Source: Bacillus xiapuensis
GTDB lineage: Bacteria; Bacillota; Bacilli; Bacillales; Domibacillaceae
Assembly: GCF_002797355.1 (NCBI RefSeq)
Contig: NZ_KZ454939.1
Span: 1,707,828 to 1,771,827, forward strand
Length of the DNA stretch: 64,000 nucleotides
Direction: 5' to 3'
The position numbers were made by a program, and so were the translations under genes. The notes beneath the pieces are model-generated. The model did no database searches. It was not told where the DNA came from and saw only the letters and a program-made list of their open reading frames with translations. This document shows, in pieces, positions 1 to 9,987 of this stretch (positions within the stretch are counted from its first letter, which is position 1; each line of letters opens with the position of its first letter).

Positions 1-1863
1 CTCCCGCAATTCATCCAATTTCATTTGCTCAGCCGCAGACATTTGCTCGCGATGAGCAGAAAGCGACTCCAAGCGCCGTTTCAGCCCTGCACAAATACGG
101 CTCATCGCTTCATCTATTCTTTCCGCTCCATACTCAATATGCTTCCAATAAGGCAGCTGTCTTGTATCCTCTGTCAGCCTAAGCTGGCGCCGATGCCCAT
201 TTCCCGACCGTTTCTTAGTATACCTTTCAAAAAAGGACTGCCAGGTGCCAAACCATTCCTCCCCTTCCAGCATCAGTTCATGCAGCAGGCGATCAATGAG
301 GGAACGGCCGCTTTCTTCGTTAGGAGGGCCGCTATACTTTTCATGCAGCTGCTCGCATTGATAAAACAAGCCCTCCTGCTGATAAGTGCCGGCTTTGGCG
401 ACTAAATACTTAAAGTCAGCAGCGTCAAGTGACCGGCCAAGACGCTCTCTTGCCGCCTTCTCAAAATGATGCGCTTCATCAATAATCACGTGGCTGTAAT
501 GCGGAAGCAGCGATGATTTAGCCATTAAATCCGCCAGCAATAAGGAGTGATTAATAATCACGATATCCGCTTCCTCCGCCCGCTTCTTGGCAAGTGCATA
601 AAAGTCTTTCTCCAGCCATGCTTTCCGGCCTTTATTCATATATGCGCCATCTTGCTTTACTTCATTCCAGAACAGCCAGCCCCCTGATGATAAATTTAAT
701 TCATCAGCATCTCCGGTCTCTGTCTCCAGCAGCCACGTTAAAATTTGTATTTTGGCTAAGGCATAATCGTAATTATCATTCGTTTCTTTCAAGCTCTGAT
801 GAAATTTATATAAATCGATATAATGACTGCGCCCCTTTAACACAGCAGCCAGCACAGGAAACGGCAGAATCGCTTTTAATTGACCGATCTCTTTATGCAT
901 CAGCTGCTGCTGAAGAATAATCGTGTGCGTGCTCACAACGACAGGCCGGTCACTCATCTTGCTGCGGTAGACGGCAGGGAGCAAATATCCAAGCGACTTG
1001 CCTGTGCCTGTTCCGGCTTCGACCGCTAAGTGAGTATTCGTTTCCATCGAGCGGTATACTTGATCCATCATCTTCAGCTGACTGTCTCTTTGCTCATAAT
1101 GAGGAATTTGAGTGAGCAGGTCTAATTTTTCTTCCTGCCGGCTGGGATATGTATAGCCTTTGTTTTCCTGATATTTTTTTTGAATCGTTTTTTTGCGCAG
1201 CGCCAGCCCCCGATATACCTCAACTGATTCCGGGAGATGCTCAATATGATGCTGCTTTTCCGCAATAACAGCTTGCAGCAATAAATAAATATCGCTTTTT
1301 AGATGAACGGCCAGCTGCTCCATTTTCTCTAAAGTAACAAGCGGAAGGCCGTTCAGCTTTTCCATCATTTTCAATAGCAGCTCGGCGGTTACGTAGGCAT
1401 CGCTATCCGCCCGATGCGGCCGGTCATGATGAACGCCCAGACTGACTGCCAAATCATTGAGCTTATAGCTATCCAATGTCGGATACAGCATGCGGGCTAA
1501 TTCGACGGTATCGATGGAAGGCCCGGAGAAAGGAAGACAGCCCGCTTCCTCCAGCTCCGCTTGCAGAAAGTGAAGATCGAATGGCACATTATGAGCCACA
1601 AAGACTGCCCCCTTGAGCAGCGGCAATATCTTAGAAGCTTCCTCGCGGAACAAAGGAGCTTCCTGGACCATATTGTTTCTGATTCCTGTAAGCTCCTCGA
1701 TAAAAGCCGGTATTTGCCTTTTCGGATTAAAAAGGGTGGTATATTGTTCAATAATTTGTTTATTTTCAACAATCACAAAGGATGCTTGGATAATGCGGTC
1801 GCCACCTTTAGCAGCATGACCGGTCGTTTCTAAATCAGTAACGACGAAGCGTGAATATGTCAT
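1..1863 (-). CDS. dinG: DinG-family ATP-dependent helicase with N-terminal 3'-5' exonuclease domain (3' part beyond window)
   Basis: The frame is open from an ATG at 1863 to the first base of the window, so 621 residues are visible and the C-terminus lies outside. The start reads MTYSRFVVTDLETTG, the DEDD exonuclease motif I of DnaQ-like domains, with further exonuclease signature HNVPFDLHFL near residue 95 and HRADSDAY near residue 150. A helicase Walker A motif (EAGTGTGKSLGYL) follows near residue 280. B. subtilis DinG has the same exonuclease-helicase fusion and is about 930 residues, so roughly a third is missing here. The family acts in DNA repair as an Fe-S-lacking or Fe-S superfamily 2 helicase or nuclease; substrate here is inferred. 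It reads away from panD with no obvious shared transcript. Confidence 0.93.
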   Translation of the reverse strand, partial: MTYSRFVVTDLETTGHAAKGGDRIIQASFVIVENKQIIEQYTTLFNPKRQIPAFIEELTGIRNNMVQEAPLFREEASKILPLLKGAVFVAHNVPFDLHFLQAELEEAGCLPFSGPSIDTVELARMLYPTLDSYKLNDLAVSLGVHHDRPHRADSDAYVTAELLLKMMEKLNGLPLVTLEKMEQLAVHLKSDIYLLLQAVIAEKQHHIEHLPESVEVYRGLALRKKTIQKKYQENKGYTYPSRQEEKLDLLTQIPHYEQRDSQLKMMDQVYRSMETNTHLAVEAGTGTGKSLGYLLPAVYRSKMSDRPVVVSTHTIILQQQLMHKEIGQLKAILPFPVLAAVLKGRSHYIDLYKFHQSLKETNDNYDYALAKIQILTWLLETETGDADELNLSSGGWLFWNEVKQDGAYMNKGRKAWLEKDFYALAKKRAEEADIVIINHSLLLADLMAKSSLLPHYSHVIIDEAHHFEKAARERLGRSLDAADFKYLVAKAGTYQQEGLFYQCEQLHEKYSGPPNEESGRSLIDRLLHELMLEGEEWFGTWQSFFERYTKKRSGNGHRRQLRLTEDTRQLPYWKHIEYGAERIDEAMSRICAGLKRRLESLSAHREQMSAAEQMKLDELRE

Positions 1864-1973
1864 AACGGTTTACACACCTTTTTCTCGTAAAATCATATTT
1901 AAGTGTACCATATGATCTTTCTATGTAGCTACAGCCCGGTTTGGAGAGGATGAAAAGCAATTCCCGTGCAGCC

Positions 1974-2015
1974 TTTAAAAAAATCCTTTATGGCTTCAAG
2001 CACCATAAAGGATTT
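1974..2015 (-). terminator. Intrinsic terminator of the panBCD operon
   Basis: A perfect 13-bp stem (1981-1993 with 2003-2015) and a 9-nt loop lie directly after the panD stop. On the minus strand it is followed by a run of seven Ts. Confidence 0.9.
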
Positions 2016-2021
2016 CCGTCT

Positions 2022-2405
2022 TTATAAAATGGTCGCTTCCGGTTCCTGATGAAGCAGCTGTTCAATCTGATTGTCCTTTCCAACAATGACTACTTTAGGC
2101 TGATGATCTTGCACTTTCTCCTGCGGCACCATAGCGTACGACATAATAATGACTACATCTCCCGGCTGCACTAGGCGGGCAGCGGCGCCATTTAGACAGA
2201 TAACGCCGCTGCCCCGCTTTCCAGGAATGATATAAGTCTCCAAGCGGGCTCCGTTATTATTATTGACAATTTGCACCTTTTCGTGAATCGCCATACCCGC
2301 GGCCTCAATTAAGTTCTCATCAATCGTAATGCTGCCGACATAATGCAAATTGGCTTCCGTTACAGTAGCCCGGTGAATCTTGCCGTTCATCATCATACGA
2401 AACAT
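2022..2405 (-). CDS. panD: Aspartate 1-decarboxylase proenzyme
   Basis: The 127-residue protein converts L-aspartate to beta-alanine, the amine half of pantothenate. The self-cleavage site Gly24-Ser25 is present in the context YVGSITID; cleavage makes the pyruvoyl cofactor at Ser25. The conserved start [18 protein letters not shown] and the [11 protein letters not shown] segment (catalytic-site region with the Arg of the family) are intact, and the length is the family norm. It is the last gene of panB-panC-panD, 14 bp after panC, and ends at a strong terminator. The cytosolic role and pathway are established for the family. Confidence 0.98.
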   Translation of the reverse strand: MFRMMMNGKIHRATVTEANLHYVGSITIDENLIEAAGMAIHEKVQIVNNNNGARLETYIIPGKRGSGVICLNGAAARLVQPGDVVIIMSYAMVPQEKVQDHQPKVVIVGKDNQIEQLLHQEPEATIL

Positions 2406-2419
2406 CTTTCTTCACTCCT

Positions 2420-3268
2420 TTACTCGCAGTTCATCACAATATTATCGATGAGACGAGCGGCCGAATATTTAACAGCCGCAGCGAGGATGATTTTTCCTTG
2501 TATAGTCTTTACTGGTTCTAACTCAGGATAAGACAGCAATTCTACGTAATCAATGGCCGCTCTAGAATACTTCTGCAGATGGGATGCGATTTCCTGAATG
2601 ATTGGAGCCGGATGGCGCTCCCCTTGTTCAATCATCCTTTGGCCTTTCAAAAGTGCCTGATAAATCTGCGGAGCCGCTTCGCGCTCTTCAGGCGTCAAAT
2701 GGACATTCCTTGAACTCTTAGCTAAGCCGTCCGCTTCCCGCACCGTTTCTACCGTCACAACCTCCAAAGGAAAATTAAGCGATTCCACCATCCCTTCAAT
2801 AACAGCTGCCTGCTGAGCATCCTTCATGCCAAAATAAGCTCTGTCCGGCTGCATCAAATGAAAAAGCTTCGTCAATACAGTTGCAACCCCGTCAAAATGG
2901 CCAGGGCGCTTCTTTCCGCACAGACAATTCGTGCGCGCTAGCACCTTCAGAGCCGCGGCCGGCTGCTTAGGATACATCTCTTCCACTTCCGGAGCAAATA
3001 AGAGATCCACCCCTGCTGCTTCTGCCTGCAGCCTATCGCGGGCGAGATCCCGGGGATAGCTGTCGAAGTCCTCGGCGGGACCGAACTGAAGCGGATTGAC
3101 AAAGATTGTCATAATGACTGTTTCATTGTCTTCTCTCGCTTTTCGGGCTAATGCTAAATGTCCCTCATGCAAATAGCCCATCGTTGGTACGAGGCCTATA
3201 GAGCAGCCAGACGCTTTTTGTGCCTGAACGAATGCTCTTAGCTCGGTAATCTTACGAATCACTCTCAT
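2420..3268 (-). CDS. panC: Pantothenate synthetase
   Basis: PanC joins pantoate and beta-alanine with ATP. The 282-residue product has the nucleotidyltransferase motif HEGH (residues 34-37, context [10 protein letters not shown]) and the KSSRN loop near residue 183, equivalent to KMSKS. A longer frame begins at 3298, but the ATG at 3268 overlaps the panB stop as ATGA, and the protein from there ([11 protein letters not shown]) aligns with the usual PanC start, so translational coupling to panB is likely. It sits between panB and panD in the standard pantothenate operon. Confidence 0.97.
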   Translation of the reverse strand: MRVIRKITELRAFVQAQKASGCSIGLVPTMGYLHEGHLALARKAREDNETVIMTIFVNPLQFGPAEDFDSYPRDLARDRLQAEAAGVDLLFAPEVEEMYPKQPAAALKVLARTNCLCGKKRPGHFDGVATVLTKLFHLMQPDRAYFGMKDAQQAAVIEGMVESLNFPLEVVTVETVREADGLAKSSRNVHLTPEEREAAPQIYQALLKGQRMIEQGERHPAPIIQEIASHLQKYSRAAIDYVELLSYPELEPVKTIQGKIILAAAVKYSAARLIDNIVMNCE

Positions 3269-4104
3269 GATTGCATTCCCCCATACAGCTGCATCCATTC
3301 TTCTTCCTTCATAGAATAGGCTTGCTCTTTAGCCGGAAACTTCATTGCTTTCACATCCTTCACGTAAGAGGACAGCGCTTGATCAATCACAGGACCGACA
3401 TCGCCGTAAGCTTTTACAAATTTAGGAATGCGATCGACGCCATAACGGATAAGATCATGGTACACAAGTACTTGCCCATCCGTATCACCTCCGGCGCCGA
3501 TGCCGATTACAGGGATGCTGATGGCCTTGGTAATTTGCGCTGCCAATTGACGAGGCACGCACTCCAGCACAAGCATGCACGCGCCTGCTGCTTCCAACCG
3601 CTTCGCTTCTTCCATTAGCTCCGCAGCTGATGCCGCTGTTTTCCCTTGTACTTTATAGCCGCCGAGCACGCCAACAGATTGCGGGGTTAACCCTAAATGA
3701 GCCACAGCGGGCACGCCTGCTTCTGTTAGCAAGCGAACCTTTTTGACCACTTCTTTGCCGCCTTCAAGCTTAATGGCGTGTGCCCCCGCCTCCTGCAGCA
3801 GCCTTTGCGCTGCCCGCATCGTTTCTTCGCGGCTGATGTGATAGGTCATAAACGGTAAATCGGTGACGATAAATGTATCCTTGGCACCGCGTTTGACCGC
3901 CTTCGTATGATGAACCATATCATCAAGTGTGACAGGAATGGTCGATGGATAACCGAGCACCACCATTCCGAGGGAATCTCCGACTAAAATGAGATCGGTC
4001 TTGGCTGCTTCCGCATATTTAGCGGAAGGATAATCATAGGCCGTTACCATCACAATCTTCTCACCCGCTGCCTTCATTTGGATAAAATCCGTGGTCTGTT
4101 TCAT
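3265..4104 (-). CDS. panB: 3-methyl-2-oxobutanoate hydroxymethyltransferase
   Basis: PanB transfers a hydroxymethyl group from methylene-tetrahydrofolate to 2-oxoisovalerate to give ketopantoate. The 279-residue (beta-alpha)8 protein shows the Mg-binding residues in VGDS (Asp43), TDLPF and KLEGG, and the active-site ECVP and GIGAG segments. It is first in panB-panC-panD, with GGAGGAAG upstream of its ATG. The leader before it contains an intrinsic terminator and a structured segment, so expression is probably controlled by attenuation. Confidence 0.97.
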   Translation of the reverse strand: MKQTTDFIQMKAAGEKIVMVTAYDYPSAKYAEAAKTDLILVGDSLGMVVLGYPSTIPVTLDDMVHHTKAVKRGAKDTFIVTDLPFMTYHISREETMRAAQRLLQEAGAHAIKLEGGKEVVKKVRLLTEAGVPAVAHLGLTPQSVGVLGGYKVQGKTAASAAELMEEAKRLEAAGACMLVLECVPRQLAAQITKAISIPVIGIGAGGDTDGQVLVYHDLIRYGVDRIPKFVKAYGDVGPVIDQALSSYVKDVKAMKFPAKEQAYSMKEEEWMQLYGGMQS

Positions 4105-4150
4105 TTCCGCTTCCTCCTTTTCTTCCAGAGGAGACGAAACAATAGGCTAT

Positions 4151-4183
4151 AAAAAAAGGGGCCTTCAGACAGAAGGACCCCTT
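4151..4183 (-). terminator. Attenuator hairpin upstream of panB
   Basis: The GC-rich 11-bp stem (one bulged base, 5-nt loop) is followed on the minus strand by seven Ts. It lies about 50 bp before the panB start and about 120 nt after the predicted transcription start, so it sits inside the panB leader. birA upstream has its own terminator, so this one appears to control panBCD. Confidence 0.8.
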
Positions 4184-4303
4184 GTATCACTCGTTGTTTC
4201 GACCCTCTGTCCCTGTCCATTCCGGATCAAGGCAGACTAACGCTATTCATTTGACCGTTGGCTTATATTCCACAAGGTGCAGCTCCCTTTGGGATACTGC
4301 CCA
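4184..4303 (-). ncRNA. Structured 5' leader of panBCD, candidate pan-motif RNA
   Basis: The 120-nt leader between the predicted start of transcription and the attenuator begins with a hairpin in which GCAG pairs with CTGC and TCCC with GGGA around AAAG, leaving small bulges that include A residues. A 'pan' RNA motif, a hairpin with conserved bulged adenines, is known before panB/panC/panD in Bacillales; identity with that motif is inferred from position and shape, not from an alignment. A T-box is unlikely because the AGGGTGGTACCGCG element is absent. Confidence 0.5.
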
Positions 4304-4308
4304 GCTAT

Positions 4309-4336
4309 ATTATAGCAAGCCCGCTGTTTTTGACTA
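4309..4336 (-). promoter_or_regulatory. Sigma-A-like promoter of panBCD
   Basis: A perfect -10 TATAAT (4309-4314) has a weak -35 TAGTCA (4331-4336) 16 bp upstream. It lies between the birA terminator and the panB leader. Confidence 0.6.
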
Positions 4337-4373
4337 TTAAAAATTAATAAACACCTTGCATGCGTGATCAAAA

Positions 4374-4407
4374 AATAAAGCAGCAGATCTCAGTCTGCTG
4401 CTTTATT
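4374..4407 (-). terminator. Intrinsic terminator of birA operon
   Basis: A 14-bp perfect stem with a 6-nt loop spans the last codons and stop of birA and ends in a T run on the minus strand. It closes the ypjD-to-birA operon. Confidence 0.88.
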
Positions 4408-5376
4408 AATCTCAATATCGGCAGAGTAAATATCGTGAATGGTGCCTTCCTCATCGAGCAGCTTCAGCACCCCTTCTTCTGTGATTCCGAGAGCTTTTCC
4501 TTTAATGGTCGCTGAGATCGTTGTAGCTGTGATTTGCTTGCCGACCGATATGGCATACTTTTCCCAAAGCTTCTTAATATCCGCAAAGCCCTGTTCCATA
4601 TAAATATCGTAGCAGGCTTCCATGTTTTTTAATATTTCCTGTATGAGGCGCGACCTTGAAACGGTCTCCCCTGTTTCAAGCGCTAAAGAAGTGGCAACCT
4701 CCTCCAGCTCTTCCGGAAAATGCTTTTGATTAACGTTTATCCCAATCCCGATAATAAGGGAATGAATTTGATCAGCATCCGCTTGCAGCTCAGTTAAGAT
4801 GCCGGTTACTTTCTTTCCGTTTATTAAAATATCATTTGGCCATTTAATTTCGGGGGTGAGGCCGGTCACTTCCATTATAGCTTCAACAACGGCCACAGCC
4901 GTAATTAAGGTAAACTGCGGGGCTTTATAAGGCGGAAGCGGCGGCTTTAAAATGACACTCATCCAAATGCCCGTATGCTTCGGCGAATGCCATACTCTTG
5001 TCATTCGTCCTCGTCCGGCGGTTTGTTCTTCTGCGATGACAACCGTTCCTTCTTTAAAATCCTCTTGAGCTAGGCGAAGAGCTTCTTTTTGAGTCGAATC
5101 AATCGTTTCTTTATAAACAATTTCCTTCCCAAGCCAATTGGTCTGCAAACCAATTAACACTTCATTTTCTGTCACTTTATCCGGCTTTGTTAAAATGCGA
5201 TAGCCTTTTTTACGGACCGCTTCCAGCTGAAAGCCTTCATTTCTCAACGTTTCAATGTGCTTCCAAACAGCTGTTCGAGAACAGCCGACAATTTCTGCAA
5301 GCACTTGTCCAGAAACAAAATCGCCATCAGCTTGCGAAAATGCTTCCAGCAGCTTTTGTTTTACAGAAGATTGCAA
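4390..5376 (-). CDS. birA: Bifunctional biotin-protein ligase and biotin operon repressor
   Basis: BirA attaches biotin to carboxylase carrier proteins and, with biotinyl-AMP, represses biotin genes. The 328-residue protein has an N-terminal winged helix (SGQVLAEIVGCSRTAVWKHI, residues about 20-40) that marks the bifunctional class, then the ligase motif GRGRMTRVWHS, the KWPNDI segment and a C-terminal SH3-like cap. The start is a TTG at 5376 inside the end of cca (16-bp overlap), suggesting coupling. It is last in its operon. Confidence 0.96.
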   Translation of the reverse strand: MQSSVKQKLLEAFSQADGDFVSGQVLAEIVGCSRTAVWKHIETLRNEGFQLEAVRKKGYRILTKPDKVTENEVLIGLQTNWLGKEIVYKETIDSTQKEALRLAQEDFKEGTVVIAEEQTAGRGRMTRVWHSPKHTGIWMSVILKPPLPPYKAPQFTLITAVAVVEAIMEVTGLTPEIKWPNDILINGKKVTGILTELQADADQIHSLIIGIGINVNQKHFPEELEEVATSLALETGETVSRSRLIQEILKNMEACYDIYMEQGFADIKKLWEKYAISVGKQITATTISATIKGKALGITEEGVLKLLDEEGTIHDIYSADIEINKAAD

Positions 5377-6554
5377 GATTTAAGCCACTCCTTTATTTGT
5401 CCAGAACTGTTATTCACTTTTCTATCAACGACGGCCCGCTCAATGATCTGTAAATATTCTTTCATCCACGGACCTCCTTTCTCTTGCTTCCACTCTTTCA
5501 AATCGCTCCCGGTAACAGCTAGTTCACTGCGGTCTTGAATAGCCAGCTTGCAATGCCGCGCTTTTAATGCTTCCGTTTCTGCTTTGCGGTTGTGCAGAGC
5601 GGCAAACACGGCTTCAGCGTCCAGAGCGGAGGGCAGTCCTGCTTCATATAAAAAGAAATCCGTCCAATCACTTTGCTGTCTGCGCTCCAGAACTTGCAAT
5701 GTGCGGATCATGTATTTAATTTTTTTTGCCGGCATCCGCCATCCAGCCAAGAAATCCTTGGCGCTTTCAGGTTTTATAAGCAGAATAAGCAGCAGCCACA
5801 TCTGGTCGGCTGTTAACGGATCAACGGGCAATGAAAGAGCGGTTCGCAGGACGGAGGACTGGCCGGAAAGTCCGGGCAAATAAGTAAATAGCCCCGCCTG
5901 CAGCAGGATATCAATTCCCGCTTTTTTTCCCGTACCGTCCAGCAGCTTATTCATTTCACTCAGCTTCCGCTCCACTGCGATATGTTTAAGCAAGGAGGCG
6001 TGGCTTGCTAACGCACTGGCCGTCTCAGGATGAAGTGTAAAGCCGAGCTGACTGACAAAGCGGGCAGCTCTCATCATTCTTAAAGCATCTTCTGTCAGCC
6101 GCTCTTCCGCTAACCCCACCGTTCGGATTTCTTTATCTTTAATCGCCTCCTGCCCGTGAAAAGGATCGATTATCCTTCCGTGCCGATCCATAGCTATGGC
6201 ATTGATCGTGAAATCCCGGCGCTGCAGATCTTCTGTTAAAGAGCGGACAAACGCTACCTTCTCCGGCCGGCGAAAATCTTTATAATCCGATTCTGTCCGA
6301 AAAGTCGTAACTTCATAACCGCTGCCCCGCCAGAGAACAAGCACGGTTCCATGGTCAATTCCAATATCCACCGTTTTAGGAAAAACGGATTTTACTTCTT
6401 CTGGAAGAGCGGAAGTAGCAATATCCACATCGCCAATCGGTCTGTCCAATAGATAGTCCCTAACAGCGCCGCCTACATAATAGGCTTCAAATCCCGCTTG
6501 TTCAAGCTGCTCAAGCAAAGGAGAAGCCTGTTCAAATAACTGCTGATTATTCAT
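5361..6554 (-). CDS. cca: CCA tRNA nucleotidyltransferase
   Basis: This enzyme adds or repairs the 3' CCA of tRNAs. The 397-residue class II nucleotidyltransferase has the GGAVRD head motif (near residue 28), the metal-binding DVD, the RRDFTINAIAMD segment and the poly-A-polymerase-type RMMRAARF helix near residue 157. Length matches the Bacillus enzyme. It starts right after bshA ends and overlaps birA by 16 bp, the same order as in B. subtilis. Confidence 0.97.
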   Translation of the reverse strand: MNNQQLFEQASPLLEQLEQAGFEAYYVGGAVRDYLLDRPIGDVDIATSALPEEVKSVFPKTVDIGIDHGTVLVLWRGSGYEVTTFRTESDYKDFRRPEKVAFVRSLTEDLQRRDFTINAIAMDRHGRIIDPFHGQEAIKDKEIRTVGLAEERLTEDALRMMRAARFVSQLGFTLHPETASALASHASLLKHIAVERKLSEMNKLLDGTGKKAGIDILLQAGLFTYLPGLSGQSSVLRTALSLPVDPLTADQMWLLLILLIKPESAKDFLAGWRMPAKKIKYMIRTLQVLERRQQSDWTDFFLYEAGLPSALDAEAVFAALHNRKAETEALKARHCKLAIQDRSELAVTGSDLKEWKQEKGGPWMKEYLQIIERAVVDRKVNNSSGQIKEWLKSCNLL

Positions 6555-7697
6555 CTATAACCCCTGCTTTCTATTAAGCAAGCGCCGGTATAATTGCTCA
6601 TACTGACTGAGAATCTTCTCTGAACGAAAACGGATCTGCACCGTCTCTAGCGCCTTCTCGCTAAAGCGCCGGTAAAGCTCTTCATCGGACAGCAATTGAA
6701 GCGCCAGCCGGCTGATTTCTTCAACATCCCCCACATCCGCTGTATAGCCGTTTACGCCATCTTCAATGACTTCTGGAATGCCGCCGGTTGTTGTCCCAAT
6801 GCATGGAACACCGCAGGCCATCGCTTCAAGCAGCACGAGTCCGAAGCTCTCCTTTTCCGATAAGAGCAGCAGCAAATCACTGATTGAATACAGTTCTTCT
6901 AAATTATCCTGCTTGCCGAGAAAAAGAACGGAACCCTCCAATTGCAGCTCAGAAACCAGCTTGCAGACAACCGTCATTTCTGGTCCGTCGCCGACAAGCA
7001 GCAGCTTTGCGGGCTGTTCGCGGCGAATCCTGTCAAAGACGCGCACAACATCCGGCACCCGCTTCACACTTCGGAAGTTAGATACATGCATCACGACCTT
7101 TTCATCCGGCAGAATTCCGTACTCTTCACGCAAGCGCTCGGCAGATTCCGTCCGGTGGTAGATTCGTTCATCAATAAAGTTATTGATTGTATAAATCTCC
7201 TTGTCCGGTTGAATGACCTCCATCGTTTGCTGAACAAGCGAGTTCGAAACCGCCGTCACCGCATCCGACTGTTCAATGGCAAAGCGAATGGAAGCTGTCA
7301 GCGACGGGTCGTAGCCGAGAACGGTAATGTCTGTTCCATGCAGCGTTGTCACGATTTTAATATCAGATTGCGCGATCTGCTTGCCAAGAATGGCGCAAAC
7401 AGCATGAGGCATGGCGTAATGCACATGCAAAATATCGAGGTGCTCCCTGTTGATTACCTCCGCCATTTTATTGGCTAAGGCAATATCATACGGCGGATAT
7501 TGAAACACCGAATATTGATTGACATCTACCTGATGGAAATAAATATTATGGTACATTCGGTTAAGCCTAAATGGAAGCCCGGAAGTGATAAAATGAATAT
7601 CATGTCCTTTTTCCGCTAAAAGCTTCCCTAACTCCGTGGCTACGACACCCGATCCGCCAACCGTCGGATAACAAGTTATGCCAATTTTTAATTTCAT
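6555..7697 (-). CDS. bshA: N-acetyl-alpha-D-glucosaminyl L-malate synthase
   Basis: BshA makes the first bacillithiol intermediate from UDP-GlcNAc and L-malate. The 380-residue GT4 glycosyltransferase opens with [17 protein letters not shown] and carries [19 protein letters not shown] and the GT4 donor motif [16 protein letters not shown]. An in-frame TTG lies 12 bases upstream at 7709, but the ATG at 7697 is preceded by GGTGAT, sits just past the bshB1 stop and gives the usual length. It lies next to bshB1, giving two successive steps of one pathway. Confidence 0.96.
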   Translation of the reverse strand: MKLKIGITCYPTVGGSGVVATELGKLLAEKGHDIHFITSGLPFRLNRMYHNIYFHQVDVNQYSVFQYPPYDIALANKMAEVINREHLDILHVHYAMPHAVCAILGKQIAQSDIKIVTTLHGTDITVLGYDPSLTASIRFAIEQSDAVTAVSNSLVQQTMEVIQPDKEIYTINNFIDERIYHRTESAERLREEYGILPDEKVVMHVSNFRSVKRVPDVVRVFDRIRREQPAKLLLVGDGPEMTVVCKLVSELQLEGSVLFLGKQDNLEELYSISDLLLLLSEKESFGLVLLEAMACGVPCIGTTTGGIPEVIEDGVNGYTADVGDVEEISRLALQLLSDEELYRRFSEKALETVQIRFRSEKILSQYEQLYRRLLNRKQGL

Positions 7698-7698
7698 A

Positions 7699-8409
7699 TT
7701 AATCACCAATTAAATCATATTCTAGTAATAGGGGCTTCATCACTTTAAATCCTTCGGCATAGAGGGTGCCGATTTCTTTCCCCATCATTCGCTCTCTGGC
7801 TTCTACCGCCTCTATATAACCGTTTGTCAGCGGCGTCTCCGCGGATCCGTCCTTCCTTTCAAACTGGCTGCGATAGGCGAGCAAGCTCTGTTTCTTCCGT
7901 TCCATATACGAGCTGATGTCCACGCAAAAGTCCGGCGAATGAAAGCCATTGATCATATAAAAATAAACCGTTCTTGCTTTGTGGGCAGGAAGATTTTCAT
8001 CCGTCTGAAATTTTCGGATACCCGCAGAAAATACTGCCTCGCGCACGAGCTGAGCACAGCGCCCATGATCAGGATGGCGGTCCACCTCATAAGGCGCGAA
8101 AATAATTTTCGGCTGAAAGCGGCGGATGACGCCCGCTGCTTTGCGAATGGCTTCCTCCGTGACAAACAGGCCTCTATCAGCTAAGCCGAGATTCACCCGC
8201 TCTTGAACTCCCAACACAGCAGCGGCCTGCTTGGCTTCTTGCTTCCTCAGTTCAACTGTCCCATTAGAGGACAGCTCTGCCTCTGTCAAATCGCAAAAAA
8301 CAATCTTTTTGCCTGCGGCCGAGTACTTGGCAGCCGTTCCCCCCATGCCGATTTCGATATCGTCAGCGTGAGCGCCAAACGCTAATATGTCAATTTCACT
8401 GCCCATCAT
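7699..8409 (-). CDS. bshB1: Bacillithiol biosynthesis deacetylase BshB1
   Basis: BshB1 removes the acetyl group from GlcNAc-malate. The 236-residue LmbE/PIG-L zinc hydrolase shows the zinc motif AHADD (residues 14-18), the RHPDH segment near residue 114 that supplies the third ligand, and the conserved ends INGFHSPDF and [11 protein letters not shown]-like text. The start overlaps the mgsA end by 14 bp; the second Met (8406) is an equally possible start. It forms part of mgsA-bshB1-bshA as in B. subtilis. Confidence 0.95.
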   Translation of the reverse strand: MMGSEIDILAFGAHADDIEIGMGGTAAKYSAAGKKIVFCDLTEAELSSNGTVELRKQEAKQAAAVLGVQERVNLGLADRGLFVTEEAIRKAAGVIRRFQPKIIFAPYEVDRHPDHGRCAQLVREAVFSAGIRKFQTDENLPAHKARTVYFYMINGFHSPDFCVDISSYMERKKQSLLAYRSQFERKDGSAETPLTNGYIEAVEARERMMGKEIGTLYAEGFKVMKPLLLEYDLIGD

Positions 8410-8809
8410 CAGTCAACCTCTTTCCTTGTACGCTGTCAAAATCGCCGCGCTCTATTCCTTTCATTAAGACCGTCGCTGTGCCGATATTCGTGGCCAGCGG
8501 AATCGCATATACGTCACACAAGCGCACGAGAGCAGATACATCCGGCTCATGCGGCTGGGCAGTCAGCGGATCGCGGAAGAAAAAGACAAGGTCCATTTCT
8601 TTGCGGGCGATGCATGCCCCGATTTCTTGGTCTCCTCCAAGCGGACCTGATTGAAAACAATGAATAGACAGATCCGCCCGTTCCATAATTCGCCGGCCGG
8701 TTGTCCCGGTGGCGAATAATTCATGAGATGCGAAAACCGCTTGATGGGCTGCGACAAATTCAATCAAATCTTCTTTCTTCTTATCGTGAGCAATTAAAGC
8801 AATTTTCAT
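8396..8809 (-). CDS. mgsA: Methylglyoxal synthase
   Basis: MgsA converts dihydroxyacetone phosphate to methylglyoxal plus phosphate, a bypass when phosphosugars build up. The 137-residue protein has the phosphate-binding TGTTG loop, the [11 protein letters not shown] segment with the catalytic Asp, and [15 protein letters not shown], which holds the second conserved Asp. The length equals the B. subtilis enzyme. The gene neighbours the bacillithiol genes; bacillithiol takes part in methylglyoxal detoxification, so the link is sensible. Confidence 0.97.
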   Translation of the reverse strand: MKIALIAHDKKKEDLIEFVAAHQAVFASHELFATGTTGRRIMERADLSIHCFQSGPLGGDQEIGACIARKEMDLVFFFRDPLTAQPHEPDVSALVRLCDVYAIPLATNIGTATVLMKGIERGDFDSVQGKRLTDDGQ

Positions 8810-8821
8810 TGTCTCCTCCCA

Positions 8822-9622
8822 TTAATCCAAAATGTTTTCCAGACCGTAAACCAATGTCTCCACTTTCATAACTGTTTCTACACATATTCTCACGCCGGAC
8901 ATAAATGAAGCGCGATTATACGAGTCGTGGCGGATCGATAAGGTTTGTCCATCCGCGCCAAACATTACTTGCTGATGCGCGATCAACCCCGGTAAGCGGA
9001 CGCTGTGAATATGCATGCCATCTATGACCGCTCCGCGGGCGCCTTGAATCGTTTCCTTCTCCTCAGGATGTCCTTGCTTTTTCGCCTCTCTTTCCTCGGC
9101 AATCATTTGTGCCGTTTTCACCGCTGTTCCGGAAGGAGCATCCAGCTTTCGGTCATGATGAAGTTCAATGATCTCCACATCTTGAAAATATTTAGCGGCC
9201 ATTTGTGAAAACTTCATCATCAGAACGGCCCCGATGGCAAAATTCGGAGCGATTATGCAGCCCAATTCTTTTTCCTCCGCCAATTCCTTTAACTCCGCTA
9301 ATTGGCTGTCGGTAAATCCAGTCGTGCCGACCACTGGGCGAATGCCGGATTCCAGCGCTTTTTTCGTATGTATGTAACCAGTCTCAGGAGTGGTTAAATC
9401 AATGAATACATCCGCTTGGTGCTGGCTGAAGCATTCATCGATATCGGTGTAGATATCTGCATTCACTCCTTGAAATCCTTCAATGTCACTTAAAACTTTC
9501 CCGTTATGCTTTCGGTCCAATACAGCCTCAAGGTGAAAATGCTCCGTTTCCTGCACCATCTTCACGGCTTCTCTTCCCATTCTTCCTCTCGGTCCAGCGA
9601 TGATCACTTTAATGGTTTTCAT
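8822..9622 (-). CDS. dapB: 4-hydroxy-tetrahydrodipicolinate reductase
   Basis: DapB carries out the NAD(P)H step to tetrahydrodipicolinate in lysine, peptidoglycan and spore dipicolinate synthesis. The 266-residue protein has the nucleotide motif GPRGRMGRE near its start, GTTGF (residues about 99-103), and the catalytic [15 protein letters not shown] with the His-His-Asp and Lys residues. It starts inside the 3' end of ypjD (14-bp overlap) and precedes mgsA by 12 bp. Confidence 0.97.
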   Translation of the reverse strand: MKTIKVIIAGPRGRMGREAVKMVQETEHFHLEAVLDRKHNGKVLSDIEGFQGVNADIYTDIDECFSQHQADVFIDLTTPETGYIHTKKALESGIRPVVGTTGFTDSQLAELKELAEEKELGCIIAPNFAIGAVLMMKFSQMAAKYFQDVEIIELHHDRKLDAPSGTAVKTAQMIAEEREAKKQGHPEEKETIQGARGAVIDGMHIHSVRLPGLIAHQQVMFGADGQTLSIRHDSYNRASFMSGVRICVETVMKVETLVYGLENILD

Positions 9623-9956
9623 TGATTGTATCCTCCTCTTTCTTCGTCCAACGTTCTTTATCTCTAGTCTGAAACTTTTCCATTACTCGCTCATGAGCTT
9701 TTTGCAAATCAATATGTAAAGAATTAGCTAAACAATGAAGAACAAATTGCACATCTCCCAGTTCTTCTTCGATTGTTTTCGGCTGCTCTGAAGCCTTCTT
9801 CGGCTTCTCGCCATAGTAATGATTGATCTCACGAGCCAGTTCTCCCAGCTCCTCAGTCAGTCTGGCCATCATGGCAAGCGGGCTGAAATATCCCTCTTTG
9901 AATTGAGAAATATAATCATCCACTTCTTGCTGCATTTCTTTTACGGTTTTATCCAT
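9609..9956 (-). CDS. ypjD: MazG-type nucleotide pyrophosphohydrolase YpjD
   Basis: The 115-residue all-alpha NTP pyrophosphohydrolase has the family metal motif [10 protein letters not shown] followed by EEELGDVQF (EExxE...ExxD). Such proteins hydrolyse non-canonical or excess nucleoside triphosphates; the substrate here is unknown. The frame is open up to 10034, but the ATG at 9956 follows AAGGAAGGG and begins [16 protein letters not shown] like the B. subtilis protein. It is first in the operon ypjD-dapB-mgsA-bshB1-bshA-cca-birA. Confidence 0.93.
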   Translation of the reverse strand: MDKTVKEMQQEVDDYISQFKEGYFSPLAMMARLTEELGELAREINHYYGEKPKKASEQPKTIEEELGDVQFVLHCLANSLHIDLQKAHERVMEKFQTRDKERWTKKEEDTINENH

Positions 9957-9987
9957 TTTATTCCCTTCCTTTGATTTTCTTATTTTT

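Noticed and set aside
4184-4303. T-box leader before panB
   Set aside because: The conserved T-box bulge sequence AGGGTGGTACCGCG and specifier-loop layout are absent.
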